A stretch of 64,000 nucleotides of DNA. Source: Microplitis mediator. Taxonomy: Eukaryota; Arthropoda; Insecta; Hymenoptera; Braconidae. The notes under the pieces were generated by a model that saw nothing but the letters and a program-made list of their open reading frames with translations, was not told where the DNA came from and searched no databases. The position numbers and the translations under genes were made by a program. Where the stretch lies: assembly GCF_029852145.1 (NCBI RefSeq), contig NC_079969.1, positions 2,790,001-2,854,000 on the forward strand, given 5' to 3'. This document shows positions 34,271 to 44,422 of this stretch, piece by piece (position 1 is the first letter of the stretch; the number at the start of each line of letters is the position of its first letter).

Positions 34271-37200
34271 ATGGCGAGTTTAATAAATTCAACTGCTACA
34301 CTAATTGGTGATGCGTATGATTTTTATTTGTGGGCTCTTTCAATCTCAGGTAATTTTTTTTTTTTTTTAATGATTTTTTGGGTTGCTATGGTCACGAGAC
34401 GGTTGCTAAGGAGGTTGCTAGGCAGCGTTGCTCTGGCGACGGTTACTAGGCAACGGGGGCGGGGACTAGGCCGTATCCATAGCGACGGTTGCTAAGAAGC
34501 TGGAAGAGGGGGTAAATTGTCAAAATTTTTTAAAAATGATTGGGGGCTTTTTTGTAGAGAATTTAAAGAGCTACAAAAAGGTCTGATAAGTTTTTTTGAT
34601 AAAATTGATATTTATGGCTCTAGAGTTAGTTTACCAATACTTTTTTTTAAATTTTATTCCACTACTTTATATGGTTGCTATGGTTACGAAACGGTTGCTA
34701 GGGCAGTTGCTAGGCAGCGTTGCTCTGGCGACGGTTGCTAGGCAACGGGGGCGGGGACTAGGCTGTATCCATAGCGACGGTTGCTAAGAAGCTTGAAGAG
34801 GGGGTAAATTGTGAAAATTTTGAAAAAATGATTGAGAGCTTTTTTGTAGAGAATTTAAAGAGCTACAAAAAAGGTCTGATAAGTTTTTTTGATAAAATTG
34901 ATATTTATGGCTCTAGAGTTAGTTTTCTAAGTATTAATTATTTTTTTTTTTATTAATAGATGAGAGAACGAAAGGATGGCTGCTGGTGGACTCACCAGTG
35001 CCGACGTTATTTTTTACGGTGATATATTTAATGATTGTGTGGTCGGGACCCAAGTTGATGAGAAAACGGAAACCGTTTAAATTAACATGGATATTAGTAC
35101 CATACAATTTTGCAATGGCAGCTTTGAATGCGTATATTGCTATTCAAGTATGTTGTAATTAGTAACTCTATTATTTCCGTAATTAATTATTTATAAATGA
35201 GTTATTAATTCAAGTGAAATTAATTTTTTTTAGCTCTTCGTAGCTTCATTTAAATTAAGCTATAGTTATATATGTCAGCCAATTAGAAATGTGTGGAAAG
35301 CCGAAGAATTGCAAGTAAGTTAGATTTTTTTACAGGTGCATTGAATTTTTAAAATTGATTTTGGATTAAATATATCGATTATTGATTCGATATATTGGCC
35401 CTTGATATCGATATATCGATTTCCCTTTCGATATATCGAAGTTCAAGTTCGATATATCGATTGCCAAGATCGATATATCGACTGTCAAGTTCGATATATC
35501 GAAGTTCAAGAACGATATATCGAAGTTAAAGTTCGATATATCGAATCTCAGGAACGATATATCGATTGTCAATTTAATATATCGAAGTTTAAGAACTATG
35601 TATCGATTGTCAAGTTCGATACATCGAATTTCAAGTACTATATATCGATTGTCAAATTCGATATATCGAAGTTCAGAACGATACATCGATTGTCAATTTC
35701 GATATATCAATTGTCAAGTTCGGTATATCGAAGTTTAAAAACTATGTATCGAGTAGTCGTACAAAAAACCGATTAATAATTCGACATATCGACTGTTACA
35801 TTGATATATCGATCTTAACGTTCGATAAATCGATATTTAGTAAAATGGATCGATTTTGAAGTTTGATATATCGATTTTTAAATTTAAAAAATTGATTACT
35901 AATAAAAAAAAATTTTTTTTTTATTATAGATTGCAAATGCAATATGGTGGTATTACTTTAGTAAATTATTAGAATTTTGCGATACAATTTTCTTTATCTT
36001 GCGTAAAAAAGACAATCAATTAAGTTTCTTGCATGTTTATCATCATTCGACAATGTTCTCATTATGGTGGATTGGTATCAAATGGGTTCCAAGTGGTTCT
36101 AGTAAGTAATTATACAACAATTATAATTATGAATAATGATAGCTACTTAAAAACCAATATTTTCCGTGACATTTAATATTTATCGTTTTTATAATTATTC
36201 TATTTACTTATTTGTTATTGAAAAATGCGATTAGTGCAGTAATATAAAGTAATATTGGTAATAAATTAAAATAAATTTTTTTCAGCATTTTTGCCATCGA
36301 TGGTTAATAGCTTTATCCACGTGTTGATGTACTCGTACTACGGATTGGCGGCATTTGGACCTGAAGTTGCTAAATATTTATGGTGGAAAAAGTACTTAAC
36401 GATATTACAGCTGATACAATTCACAAGTGCATTGATCCTTGGCGTTAATGGTATTAGATCGGGATGCGAATTTCCACTATGGATGCAGTATGCACTCATT
36501 GTATATATGATCTCATTTATTGTATTATTTGGTAATTTCTATGCTAAGGCATATATAGCTAAGGTAATTTTATTTTTATTTATTTCAATTTCTCAAAAAA
36601 AAAATTAAGTATCGATTTATTTATGAATCGATTAATCGATTATTAAATCGATATATCGATAAATTGATAACCGAAAAATCAAATTCATTATTGAATCGAT
36701 ACATCGATTTGTTCATCGATAGATCGATTTAAGAATCGATAGATTGATTTAAGAATCGATACATCGATTTAAGAATCGATAGATTGATTTAAGAATCGAT
36801 ACATCGATTTAAGAATCGATACATCGATTTAAGAATCGATACATCGATTTAAGAATCGACACATCGATTTACTAATCGACACATCGATTTACTAATCGAC
36901 ACATCGATTTACTAATCGACACATCGATTCACTAATCGAGACATCGATTTACTAATCGACACATCGATTCAATAATCGATATATCGATTTACTAATCAAC
37001 ATATTGATTTACTAATCGACATATCGATTTACTAATCGATATAGATTTACTAATCGATATCTCGATTTACTAATCGACACATCGATTCAATAATCGATAT
37101 CTCGATTAACTAATCGACACATCGATTCAATAATCGATATATCGATTTACTAATCGACATCTCGATTCACGAATCGATATATCGGATTACTAATCGACAC

Positions 37201-37640
37201 ATCGATTCAATAATCGATATATCGGTTTACTAATCGATATATAGGATTACTAATCGACACATCGATTCAATAATCGATATATCGATTTACTAATCAATAT
37301 ATCGATTTACTAATCGATATATCGATTTACTAATCGATACATCGATACAATAATCGATATCTCGATTCACTAATCGATATCCCGATTTACTAATCGACAT
37401 ATCGATTTAACAATCGATATAGTGATTAGTCGATTATAAAATCTATAGATTGATTATTTAATAAATCAATAATTATATTGATGAATTAATAAATCGATTA
37501 ATGAATTGATAAATCGATGATTTATTGAAAACTAAATAAATTTTTTTAAATTTTAGGGCAAAAAGGCATACGCTGAGCACAAAAAAGTTACAATAAATGG
37601 ACGACAAAACGGCGTTAATGGAGTTAAAAAAGTTCAATAA
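34271..37640 (+). CDS. ELO-family very-long-chain fatty acid elongase
   Basis: ER multi-span 3-ketoacyl-CoA synthase that condenses malonyl-CoA with long-chain acyl-CoA. Coding exons are 34271-34349, 34960-35147, 35234-35314, 35930-36101, 36286-36563 and 37557-37640, giving 293 residues in phase, normal for ELOVL1/4/7-type enzymes. Hallmarks are EFCDTIFFILRKK, the catalytic histidine box HVYHH at 151-155, NSFIHVLMYSYY and TILQLIQF. The last four residues, KKVQ, fit the KKxx ER-retrieval signal. The stop codon overlaps an AATAAA (37636-37641), and a second follows near 37708. Intron 1 has a duplicated GC-rich islet; introns 3 and 5 hold TCGATATATCGA arrays. It is convergent with CC2D2A. The substrate range cannot be read from the sequence. 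Confidence 0.96.
34380..34925. repeat. Duplicated ~290-bp unit with GC-rich X-box-like head (elongase intron 1)
   Basis: Two direct copies (about 34380-34650 and 34671-34935) begin with a GC-rich islet. They contain GTTACTAGGCAAC (34442-34454) and GTTGCTAGGCAAC (34734-34746), both X-box-like inverted repeats, plus several GGTTGCTA motifs. Each ends in an AT-rich tail with TTTTTTGTAGAGAATTTAAA and GGTCTGATAAG. The second copy's coding-like open frames are shadows. The head resembles the islet in the channel intron 6. Confidence 0.75.
35350..35880. repeat. TCGATATATCGA-type array (elongase intron 3)
   Basis: Units of TTCGATATATCGAAGTTCAA and GATATATCGATTGTCAA, 19-21 bp apart. Both strands stay open across it because of the period, yielding spurious 106- and 124-codon frames. 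Confidence 0.92.
36610..37510. repeat. 20-bp-period ATCGATACATCGATTTA array (elongase intron 5)
   Basis: The most regular array of the window. Between 36720 and 37420 about 35 units of roughly 20 bp run as AATCGATACATCGATTTAAG, then AATCGACACATCGATTTACT. A GACACATCGAT subtype is restricted to the middle, evidence of local amplification. Confidence 0.93.
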
Positions 37641-38245
37641 ATAAAACAAAAAAAATATAAATAATAAGTAATTAATAAGAAGATTAATATATAGGTAAAA
37701 ATCTAAAATAAAATAAATGATTGGTAATTTGTCAGTTTTTCAATGAGGTCAAAAAATCACCGACTACTTCACACAAATAGTGTAATAAATAATAACAATA
37801 AAAATTCAACATAATTATAATAATGGTGACATATGACGTACGGATGCGTGTCGCAAGTCATACCGACGTTTCTATTTTATTCTTAAGAATTATGAATGAG
37901 TAAATAGAAAATGTGTCTACTATATACTAATAATTCAGTCACATAAATCTTAATCACATTTATCACGTTTATTTTTTTTGTCACGCGTAATTTTACCTGA
38001 TTTCACGTGACAATTTTACTGAAAAAAATTATTATTCTTTTTTTTTCTTTAGTATAAATAAATTTTTGTACTTAATTCTTTTTTAAAAGAATACTAAATA
38101 TTATTATTATTGATAGAAGATGACGAATTGGAATGATAGTTGTACATAATTTAAAAAAATGAAAAAGAAAAAAAAATACTAAGTTATGCTTTTTAATTTT
38201 TCTTACTGTTTATTAGCATACATACATATATATAGGTATACTATA
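37641..38245. other. 3' flank of the elongase
   Basis: AT-rich non-coding sequence with further AATAAA motifs. It presumably contains the elongase 3' UTR. No gene seen. Confidence 0.4.
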
Positions 38246-38249
38246 AATA

Positions 38250-38468
38250 TATACATATTTTTGAATTCATGGTTCGATAGCAAATTCGATGCCCTTTCAA
38301 ACGAGTACCCACAAGCCATACTTATTTTTTATTCTAAAGAGTGTATATAAATATATATAAGATATATATATGTAAATCTTTGAAAATATGAAGAATAAGT
38401 ATGGCTTGTTGGTACTCATTTTAAAGGGCATGAAATTCTCTATCAAAAAATAAATTCAAAAATATGTA
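38250..38468. repeat. Long foldback element with GAGTACCCACA arms
   Basis: The left arm (about 38250-38325) and right arm (about 38395-38468) are inverted copies roughly 70-75 bp long and about 80% complementary by eye. They share TTTTTGAATT, ATGCCCTTT, GAGTACC(C/A)ACAAGCC and ATACTTATT. The loop is about 70 bp of TA-rich sequence. It is the cleanest hairpin of this family. Confidence 0.85.

Positions 38469-38560
<92 letters not shown>
38466..38560. repeat. TA dinucleotide microsatellite
   Basis: An almost uninterrupted TA run of about 90 bp lies directly against the foldback element. Confidence 0.95.
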
Positions 38561-38563
<3 letters not shown>

Positions 38564-39045
38564 GTCAACAGCATTTGCTTATGATTATAATTATTTAATG
38601 ATATATAAAAAATGTTATGTTTTAAATAGTTTTTACATCGATGAAAAAATTAATTTAGAGGCAATTATAAAATATAAAAAAAAAAACGTATGATAACAAA
38701 TATATTATTTATTGTTTTAGTCTATTGTTTTTTACTTGCTTAGGAAAAAAATTTATTATTATTATTATTTTTTTTTTTAAATAAAATTAATATGAGTGAA
38801 ATGTAAAACTGCTATAAAAAATTTATACCAATGTCAATTATAACAAAATGTTTTTTCTTGAGAAAAGATGAGAAAAAAGAAAATTAGGTTTCGGAAAGTA
38901 AATACTTATGAAACAAACAATAGAAAAAAAATTAGATTTTTTTTGTAGTATGGATTTTGTATTGTATTTTTTCAAAAAATTTTTTAAGCAATAAAAAAAT
39001 TTGTTATGTTTACATTTAATTATTCATTTATTTAATTTTTTAAAT
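38561..39045. other. AT-rich spacer
   Basis: No gene, RNA or clear repeat seen; runs of A and T only. Confidence 0.4.
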
Positions 39046-39049
39046 TTCT

Positions 39050-39780
39050 CTATTCGATATTTCAATTTTTAGTTCGATAGATCGATTCGTAGTTCGATAG
39101 ATCGATTCGTAGTTCGATTTATTGATTCTTAGTTCGATTGATCGTTTCTTAGTTCGATTTATCGATTCTTAGTTCCATGTATCGATTCTTAGTTCGATGT
39201 ATCGATTCTTCGTTCGATAGATCGATTCTTAGTTCCATTTATCGATTTCAAGTTCGATAGGTCGATTTTAAGTTCGATAGATCGATTCTTAGTTCGATGT
39301 ATCGATTCTTTCAAATCGATGTATCGATTCTTTCAAATCGATGTATCGATTCCTTTAGTTCGATAAATCGATTCTTAGTTTGATGAATCGATTAAAAAAA
39401 TAATATATCGATTATAAAATTAGTATATCGATTATCGAATCGATATATCAAGTATCAAATCGATATATCGAATATCAAATCGATATATCGAGTACCAAAT
39501 CGATATATCGAGTATCAAATCGATATATCGAGTATCGAATCGATATATCGAGTACCAAATCGATATATCGAGTATCAAATCGATTGTTTGAGTATCGAAA
39601 CGATAGATCAATATTCAAATCGAGTTTGATGATCAAATCGAGAGAGTGATTATCAAATCAAGAGATTGATTTAATAATCGATTAATCGTTTAAATACTAG
39701 TCTAAGCGGATTAATAATCGTTTGATTGATTATTCACTGGATGTATCGATTAATTATCGAATTATATCGATTTATATACA
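39050..39780. repeat. TCGATATATCGA-type array between the elongase and CC2D2A
   Basis: Two sub-arrays: AGTTCGATAGATCGATTCTT (about 20 bp, 39070-39380), then ATCGATATATCGAGTATCAA (20 bp, 39440-39590). Confidence 0.92.
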
Positions 39781-39795
39781 TTAGGATTTGAAAAT

Positions 39796-42459
39796 TTATT
39801 CACGATTACGTAATACAGCAACAACTAACCACAATGAACAAATTTTACCAATATATCGTTGTAAATTACAAACAATTGAAAATTCAACGGGACCAGTAAC
39901 TTCTTGAATTTTAGTTGATAAAAAAAAGTTCAATAATTCTTCTTTATTGTCATAACGTAAATTAATAACACATCCGGATATATAATAAACGCGATAAAGT
40001 TGCTCCAGATAACTCGAGTCTTTTTGTTGGTCTTTGGAAGATAAGCTGAGCAAATAAGGCCGAAGAACTGACGACGCATGGCGATTAAAAATCGTGATGA
40101 ATCCCATTCTACTGCGCATCTGGGACAAGTGCTCTTTCAAGTAGCTTTCGATTTCTTCACAAACTGTTTCGTCCTCTTCTGTTGGCTCGATATCGAGGCT
40201 AAGAGTCTGAGGCTCTCGTGGAGTCGCCGACGCCGCTGAACTTATCACCTGCCAGTCTTTTGTAATGTTCAGGTTGAATCGGAGGTTCGAAAGAATGTTA
40301 GTCGTCTGAAGATTTTTCCAAATCTGAAATTTCATTTTTTATATCCAAAAAAATTTTTTTTTTATTTTCAAAATTTCGCCTTTATAACAAAAACTAAACA
40401 CAGGCATGTGGGTACTCATTCAAGAGGGCATTAAAAAATCTACAAAATTGAAAAAAAAAAATTTTTGAATTTTCGAAAATTTTAATTTTGAAATTTTGAC
40501 TTTTTTTTGAATTCCAAATATGGGCATGTTGGTACTCATTCGAAAGGGGACAAAAAACCCGACCCAAATCCCAAAATTGCAATTTCAAAATTTTCAAAAA
40601 TTAAAATTTCAAAATTTTGAGTATTTTTTCAAATTCCAAGTATAGGCTTGTTGGTACTCATTCTTCAGCAAATTACCCCCTCTACAAAAGTACCCACAGA
40701 AAAAAACCAAAATTCCAACCATACTCACCCCAGAATGATTAACCATCCTCGTGATCCTGACCAATGAGCAGCCAGTATCAGTAACTTTCCACTTTTCCCC
40801 ATTCTCCGGGTCCCAGACCTCAACTTCTTTACCAACAGTGACCACAAACGCGGCCGCCTGCCTTACCTGCGATACCCCCATCGCCACGAACGCTTCTTTA
40901 CCCACCCCCGCTAACAAACTCGCCATCAGTCCCGCACGACCATAGTAATCTACCTTACCGATCTTCAGTGCCTGCCTCGGCATTATCGGCCCAACTTTTA
41001 CCGGCAGAGCTCTCAGTAGCATCACAATCTTCATCACCTCCTCTTCCCCTTCCCCATCCTCGTCTTCCCCCACCCCCTCAAGTCTATACGGTACCACGCA
41101 CCTCTGTACAGTCTTGGCCAGGACATCAACTCTAACCTTCTCCTCCTTTCGGAAGTTCTTCTTTACCTTCAGACAGATGTAAATTCTCGTCTGACCGGTT
41201 TCCTTGTACCCGAACCTCTCCACAGGACACGTCAACCTCGACAACTTGACCCAGCGCTCAATTTCGTAGTAATTTTCATTAAACTCCATCGGTATTACAG
41301 ATTCCCCGAGCCACTGGAGTCCCCACCTCGGATGCTGGTCATACAAAATTAATTTGATTCCCATTTCATCCTCAAAATCACTTGGCAGAGACAAGTTGAA
41401 GGTTTGCTGCCATATTGGGTTGCAATTGTCCGCCATTTTGGTGACTTCAATAGTCTGCCCCCACTGGACGACCAAAACGGGAGTAACACTCGAGTTTTCT
41501 TCTCGAATCGGAACTTGAACGGCTCGAAGGACCGTCAGAGCGACCACTTCGTTCTTCTCGATCATTATCTGGCCCTCGGACTTGGCCGCCATTTTGAATG
41601 GCCTCAGAGGTCTCGCGGCTTCGAACCATCCGTTGAATGTTATGTCTCTCAGAGAAAATGTCGCCGGTTCATTGATCACATTAACGATCTGCTCAACCGC
41701 GAGCTTCTGTCTCGACCTGACGGCAGATGGCGCAGCGATCTGCAGCGCTGGGTCTATGAGACAAAATGGCGGCGGCTTCGCGGGTTTTGATGATTTTTTT
41801 GAATAATTATGAGGGTCGTTGGGGTCCATTGTGAATTTTAGGCTTCCTGAAGATTTTTGAGGCTCGGGAAAATTTTTTTTCAGGCTGACGAGTACCAAAC
41901 ACTGACCGGAAGTGAGAGGAGAGGGGAGAGAAAAGTCGATTGTTACTATATGATTTTTTACGCAACGATTTGGAAGTGGGAGAGGTAAAATTGAGCTTGA
42001 GGTAGCGGAGGTCAATTTTAACGTCAAGTTGAAATCTCTTTTTATCAAAAGCTTGCAAAGTTTATTTGCAAATGGCGGCGATATTTTGCAGACTGTCGTC
42101 GAATGGTACAACAGAGAAATTGAGGTTATGAGACTGGGGTCAGATATTTTTAACTCCTGGATCGAGAACTCGAGGACCCGGGACTGAGACTCCGGGGAAT
42201 TTGAGGTTATGATTTTTCGATGGCTGTCTAGTTGGTAGGGTTTTACTATTTTTGTGGTCAGCGGACCGGAAACTGAGACGTAGAGACCGTCCTCGGAAAG
42301 TTTTGACTCATTGGAGGTTACTTTTGGGTGAGAGGTCACTTGAATCACTGATTCCGTAGGTGGCGCCACTAGTCGAGCGCGGGAGTATCGGAAACTGAGT
42401 CGACGGTCATCAGATCGATTAATCGGCGACCCGAGAATAAAGTCGATATATTTCGACAT
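39796..42459 (-). CDS. Cc2d2a: CC2D2A homologue, ciliary transition-zone C2 / transglutaminase-like protein
   Basis: Component of the MKS module at the ciliary transition zone; in insects it is expected in sensory neurons and sperm. Minus-strand exons are 40729-42459 and 39796-40323, joined in phase (…VNHSG|IWKNLQ…), giving 752 residues. A C2 domain lies at about 305-415 (VVALTVLRAVQVP, NPIWQQTFNLSLPSDF). A degenerate transglutaminase-like region covers about 455-620: FVVTVGKEVEVWDPENGEKW followed by IWKNLQ matches the CC2D2A pattern of VLT..…WNP…NIWFNIQ. The C-terminal ~60 residues (YYISGCVINLRYDNKEELL, CSLWLVVAVLR) match the family end. It is much shorter than human CC2D2A, with no coiled-coil N-terminus seen. 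An upstream exon cannot be excluded, though X-box and E2F sites sit just upstream. The start ATG at 42459 was preferred over an in-frame TTG. The stop overlaps AATAAA (39795-39800). Confidence 0.88.
40400..40670 (-). repeat. Three GAGTACC(C/A)ACA-core copies in CC2D2A intron
   Basis: On the plus strand GTGGGTACTCATT / GTTGGTACTCATT occurs at about 40409, 40530 and 40651, a 120-bp period, each preceded by AT(A/G)GGC(A/T)TGT and flanked by AATTTTGAAATTTTGA-like sequence. The copies are tandem, not inverted. Confidence 0.8.
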
Positions 42460-42498
42460 TTTTACGCCCAATTACAAAATTCCAAATTTTTTTTTACT

Positions 42499-42669
42499 TT
42501 TGGCGCGAAATTTGAATTTTTAAATTTTCGATAATTAATTCTCGTAATTAATTAATGAATTTAACAAAATAATTAAAGTTTCTCAGTCAAAAAATTATTA
42601 ATTATCAAGTTGACACTCAAAAAAAATTACAAAATGGCAACAAAATTTTTTTTAATTTTTGGCGCGAAA
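42499..42669 (-). promoter_or_regulatory. Two E2F-type palindromes upstream of CC2D2A
   Basis: TTTGGCGCGAAA, the reverse complement of the E2F consensus TTTCGCGCCAAA, occurs at 42499-42510 and 42658-42669. The flanking sequence (GAAATT…AATTTTTAAA) is also shared, so the site lies in a tandemly duplicated ~160-bp segment, 40 and 200 bp upstream of the start codon. Confidence 0.55.
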
Positions 42670-42798
42670 TTCAAATTTTTAAAATTAATTAAATGATAAA
42701 ACAAAACAATTAGAGTTTTTCTTAACAAAAAATTAGAGAATTCGTGCACTAAAACTCAGAACATGACAACAAAAATTGTGTGTCAGTGTTGTGACTCA

Positions 42799-42812
42799 GT
42801 TGCCATGGCGAC
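42799..42812 (-). promoter_or_regulatory. RFX X-box upstream of CC2D2A
   Basis: GTCGCCATGGCAAC on the minus strand fits the X-box consensus RYYNYY(AT)RRNRAC recognised by RFX/DAF-19 factors. It lies about 340 bp upstream of the CC2D2A start in a GC-richer pocket (42785-42840). Transition-zone genes are classical RFX targets, so position and gene agree. Confidence 0.6.
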
Positions 42813-42840
42813 GCACACGGCGTCACACATGAGCGCGTAA

Positions 42841-43420
42841 GTAGAAATGATTTAAAAAAAAGAAAAAAAAATTTATTTTACATATTTATTTAATAAAACA
42901 GATCATTTGTTTGATATTTAATAATTATATATAAATTTGTTTAATTATTCTTAATTAATAATTAATATTAATGAGATTATTATGCAATTATTGTAATTAA
43001 TAATTATGTGCGAGCAAGTATTCTTTGAATGTTTAAAAATGCATTAAAAAAAAATTTTTTTTAATTTTATTTGTTTAAAAAATTCATTATTATTATTAAT
43101 TAATCAATTTTTAAATATTGATTAGTCAGATCATTTGGTATTTCAGCCTTGCTCTCCTTGTACCAGATAAATGCATTTTTATTATTTATTATTAATATTG
43201 ATTATAATATATACATTAATATATATTTATTAAATATGTATAATTATTATATTTATTATTTAGATATTTATTTACTCTCACAGAGAATAAATACTTTTAA
43301 TAATTATGTATTTTTAGTATACTTTTTATACGGTACCATGGCACCATCACATTTTATTAATTATGCCTAATTAATTTTATTAAAATTCAATTTTTTTTTA
43401 AATTTTATGTCCTATGTTGC
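42841..43420. other. AT-rich spacer between CC2D2A and pyd
   Basis: Mostly AT-rich simple sequence; an open frame at 43149-43370 is Tyr/Ile/Asn-rich and not convincing. A short less AT-rich patch at 43125-43175 has no assignable function. Confidence 0.4.
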
Positions 43421-43423
43421 AGA

Positions 43424-44350
43424 GCATGCGATGACGAGTAAAACGAGTACCCACATCGATATATTTTGAGTCACTTGAAAACATATATTTTAATTACGCA
43501 TGTAATTAATTATTAATTACCGAATTCATAAGAGTATGAAACTTGGGGTTGTTGGTACTCATTTTACTCAGAATTAAGTCTACTATTCAACTGCACTATT
43601 CATTTTTTGATAAAATTTTTTTTGTATCAATAAAAATTCAAAACAATTTTTTTTTTAAATCAATTATTCGCTTAGATAGAGCATGCGACGACGAGTAAAA
43701 TGAGTACCCACATCATAATATTCTGAGCTGGTTAAAAATTGCAATTGTTATTAACAATTTAATTAATTGTTTAATTACCAAATTATTGATAATTTTAAAA
43801 GTAGGCTTGTTGGTACTCATTTTACTCGGAATTAAGTCTACCATTCAACTGCACTATTCATTTTTTGATAAAATTTTTTTTGTATCAATGAAAATTCGAA
43901 AACTTTTTTTTTTTTCAAAACAATAACTTTCTTAGATAGAGCAGGCGACGACGAGTAAAATGAGTACCCACATCATAATATTCTGTGCTGGTTAAAAATT
44001 GCAATTGTTATTAACAATTTAATTAATTGTTTAATTACCAAATTATTGATATTTTAAAAAATAGGCTTGTGGGTACTCATTGTACTCGGAATATTGTCAA
44101 CTGTCCCACTACAGTATTCATTTTTCCATAAAAATTTTTTTTTGAATGATCAAAAATTAAAAATTTGTTTTTTTCAAAATTAATAATTTCCTAACTTAAA
44201 GCATGCGACGGCAAGTAAAATGAGTACCCACATCACTATATTTAACTCCACTACAAAATATAAATTATCAATTAATCAAATTAACCATTAAAAGACCAAT
44301 TAATCACTATTTCAAATTATAGTCTTGTGGGTACTCATTTTTTTCGCAAT
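43424..44350. repeat. Four inverted-pair GAGTACCCACA hairpin units
   Basis: Four units, 235-260 bp apart, each have a left arm (AGAGCATGCGACGACGAGTA, AAATGAGTACCCACAT) at about 43424, 43678, 43940 and 44200, and an inverted right arm (GGCTTGTTGGTACTCATTTT and ACTCGGAATTAAGTC) at about 43550, 43805, 44065 and 44322. The spacing between cores is near 110 bp. Units 2 and 3 are nearly identical, including the spacer, indicating recent duplication. Confidence 0.88.
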
Positions 44351-44422
44351 TTGATTGTCTTTCCACTTATCGAACTCATTAATAAAAAAAATAAAAAATA
44401 AAAGTAAAAAATGAGGAATTAA

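Noticed and set aside
35366..35776. 106- and 124-codon frames on opposite strands
   Set aside because: Same artefact in the elongase intron 3 array, which lies between two well-placed coding exons.
36720..37420. CRISPR-like appearance of regularly spaced short repeats
   Set aside because: The unit is a 20-bp satellite without unique spacers, in a eukaryotic intron with no cas genes.
40384..40728. Read-through extension of the CC2D2A first exon past GGGGTGAGT
   Set aside because: The family pattern continues exactly in the exon starting at 40323 (IWKNLQ), so this is an intron carrying repeats.
43149..43370. 73-codon Tyr/Ile/Asn-rich frame
   Set aside because: AT-rich low-complexity translation with no conserved feature.
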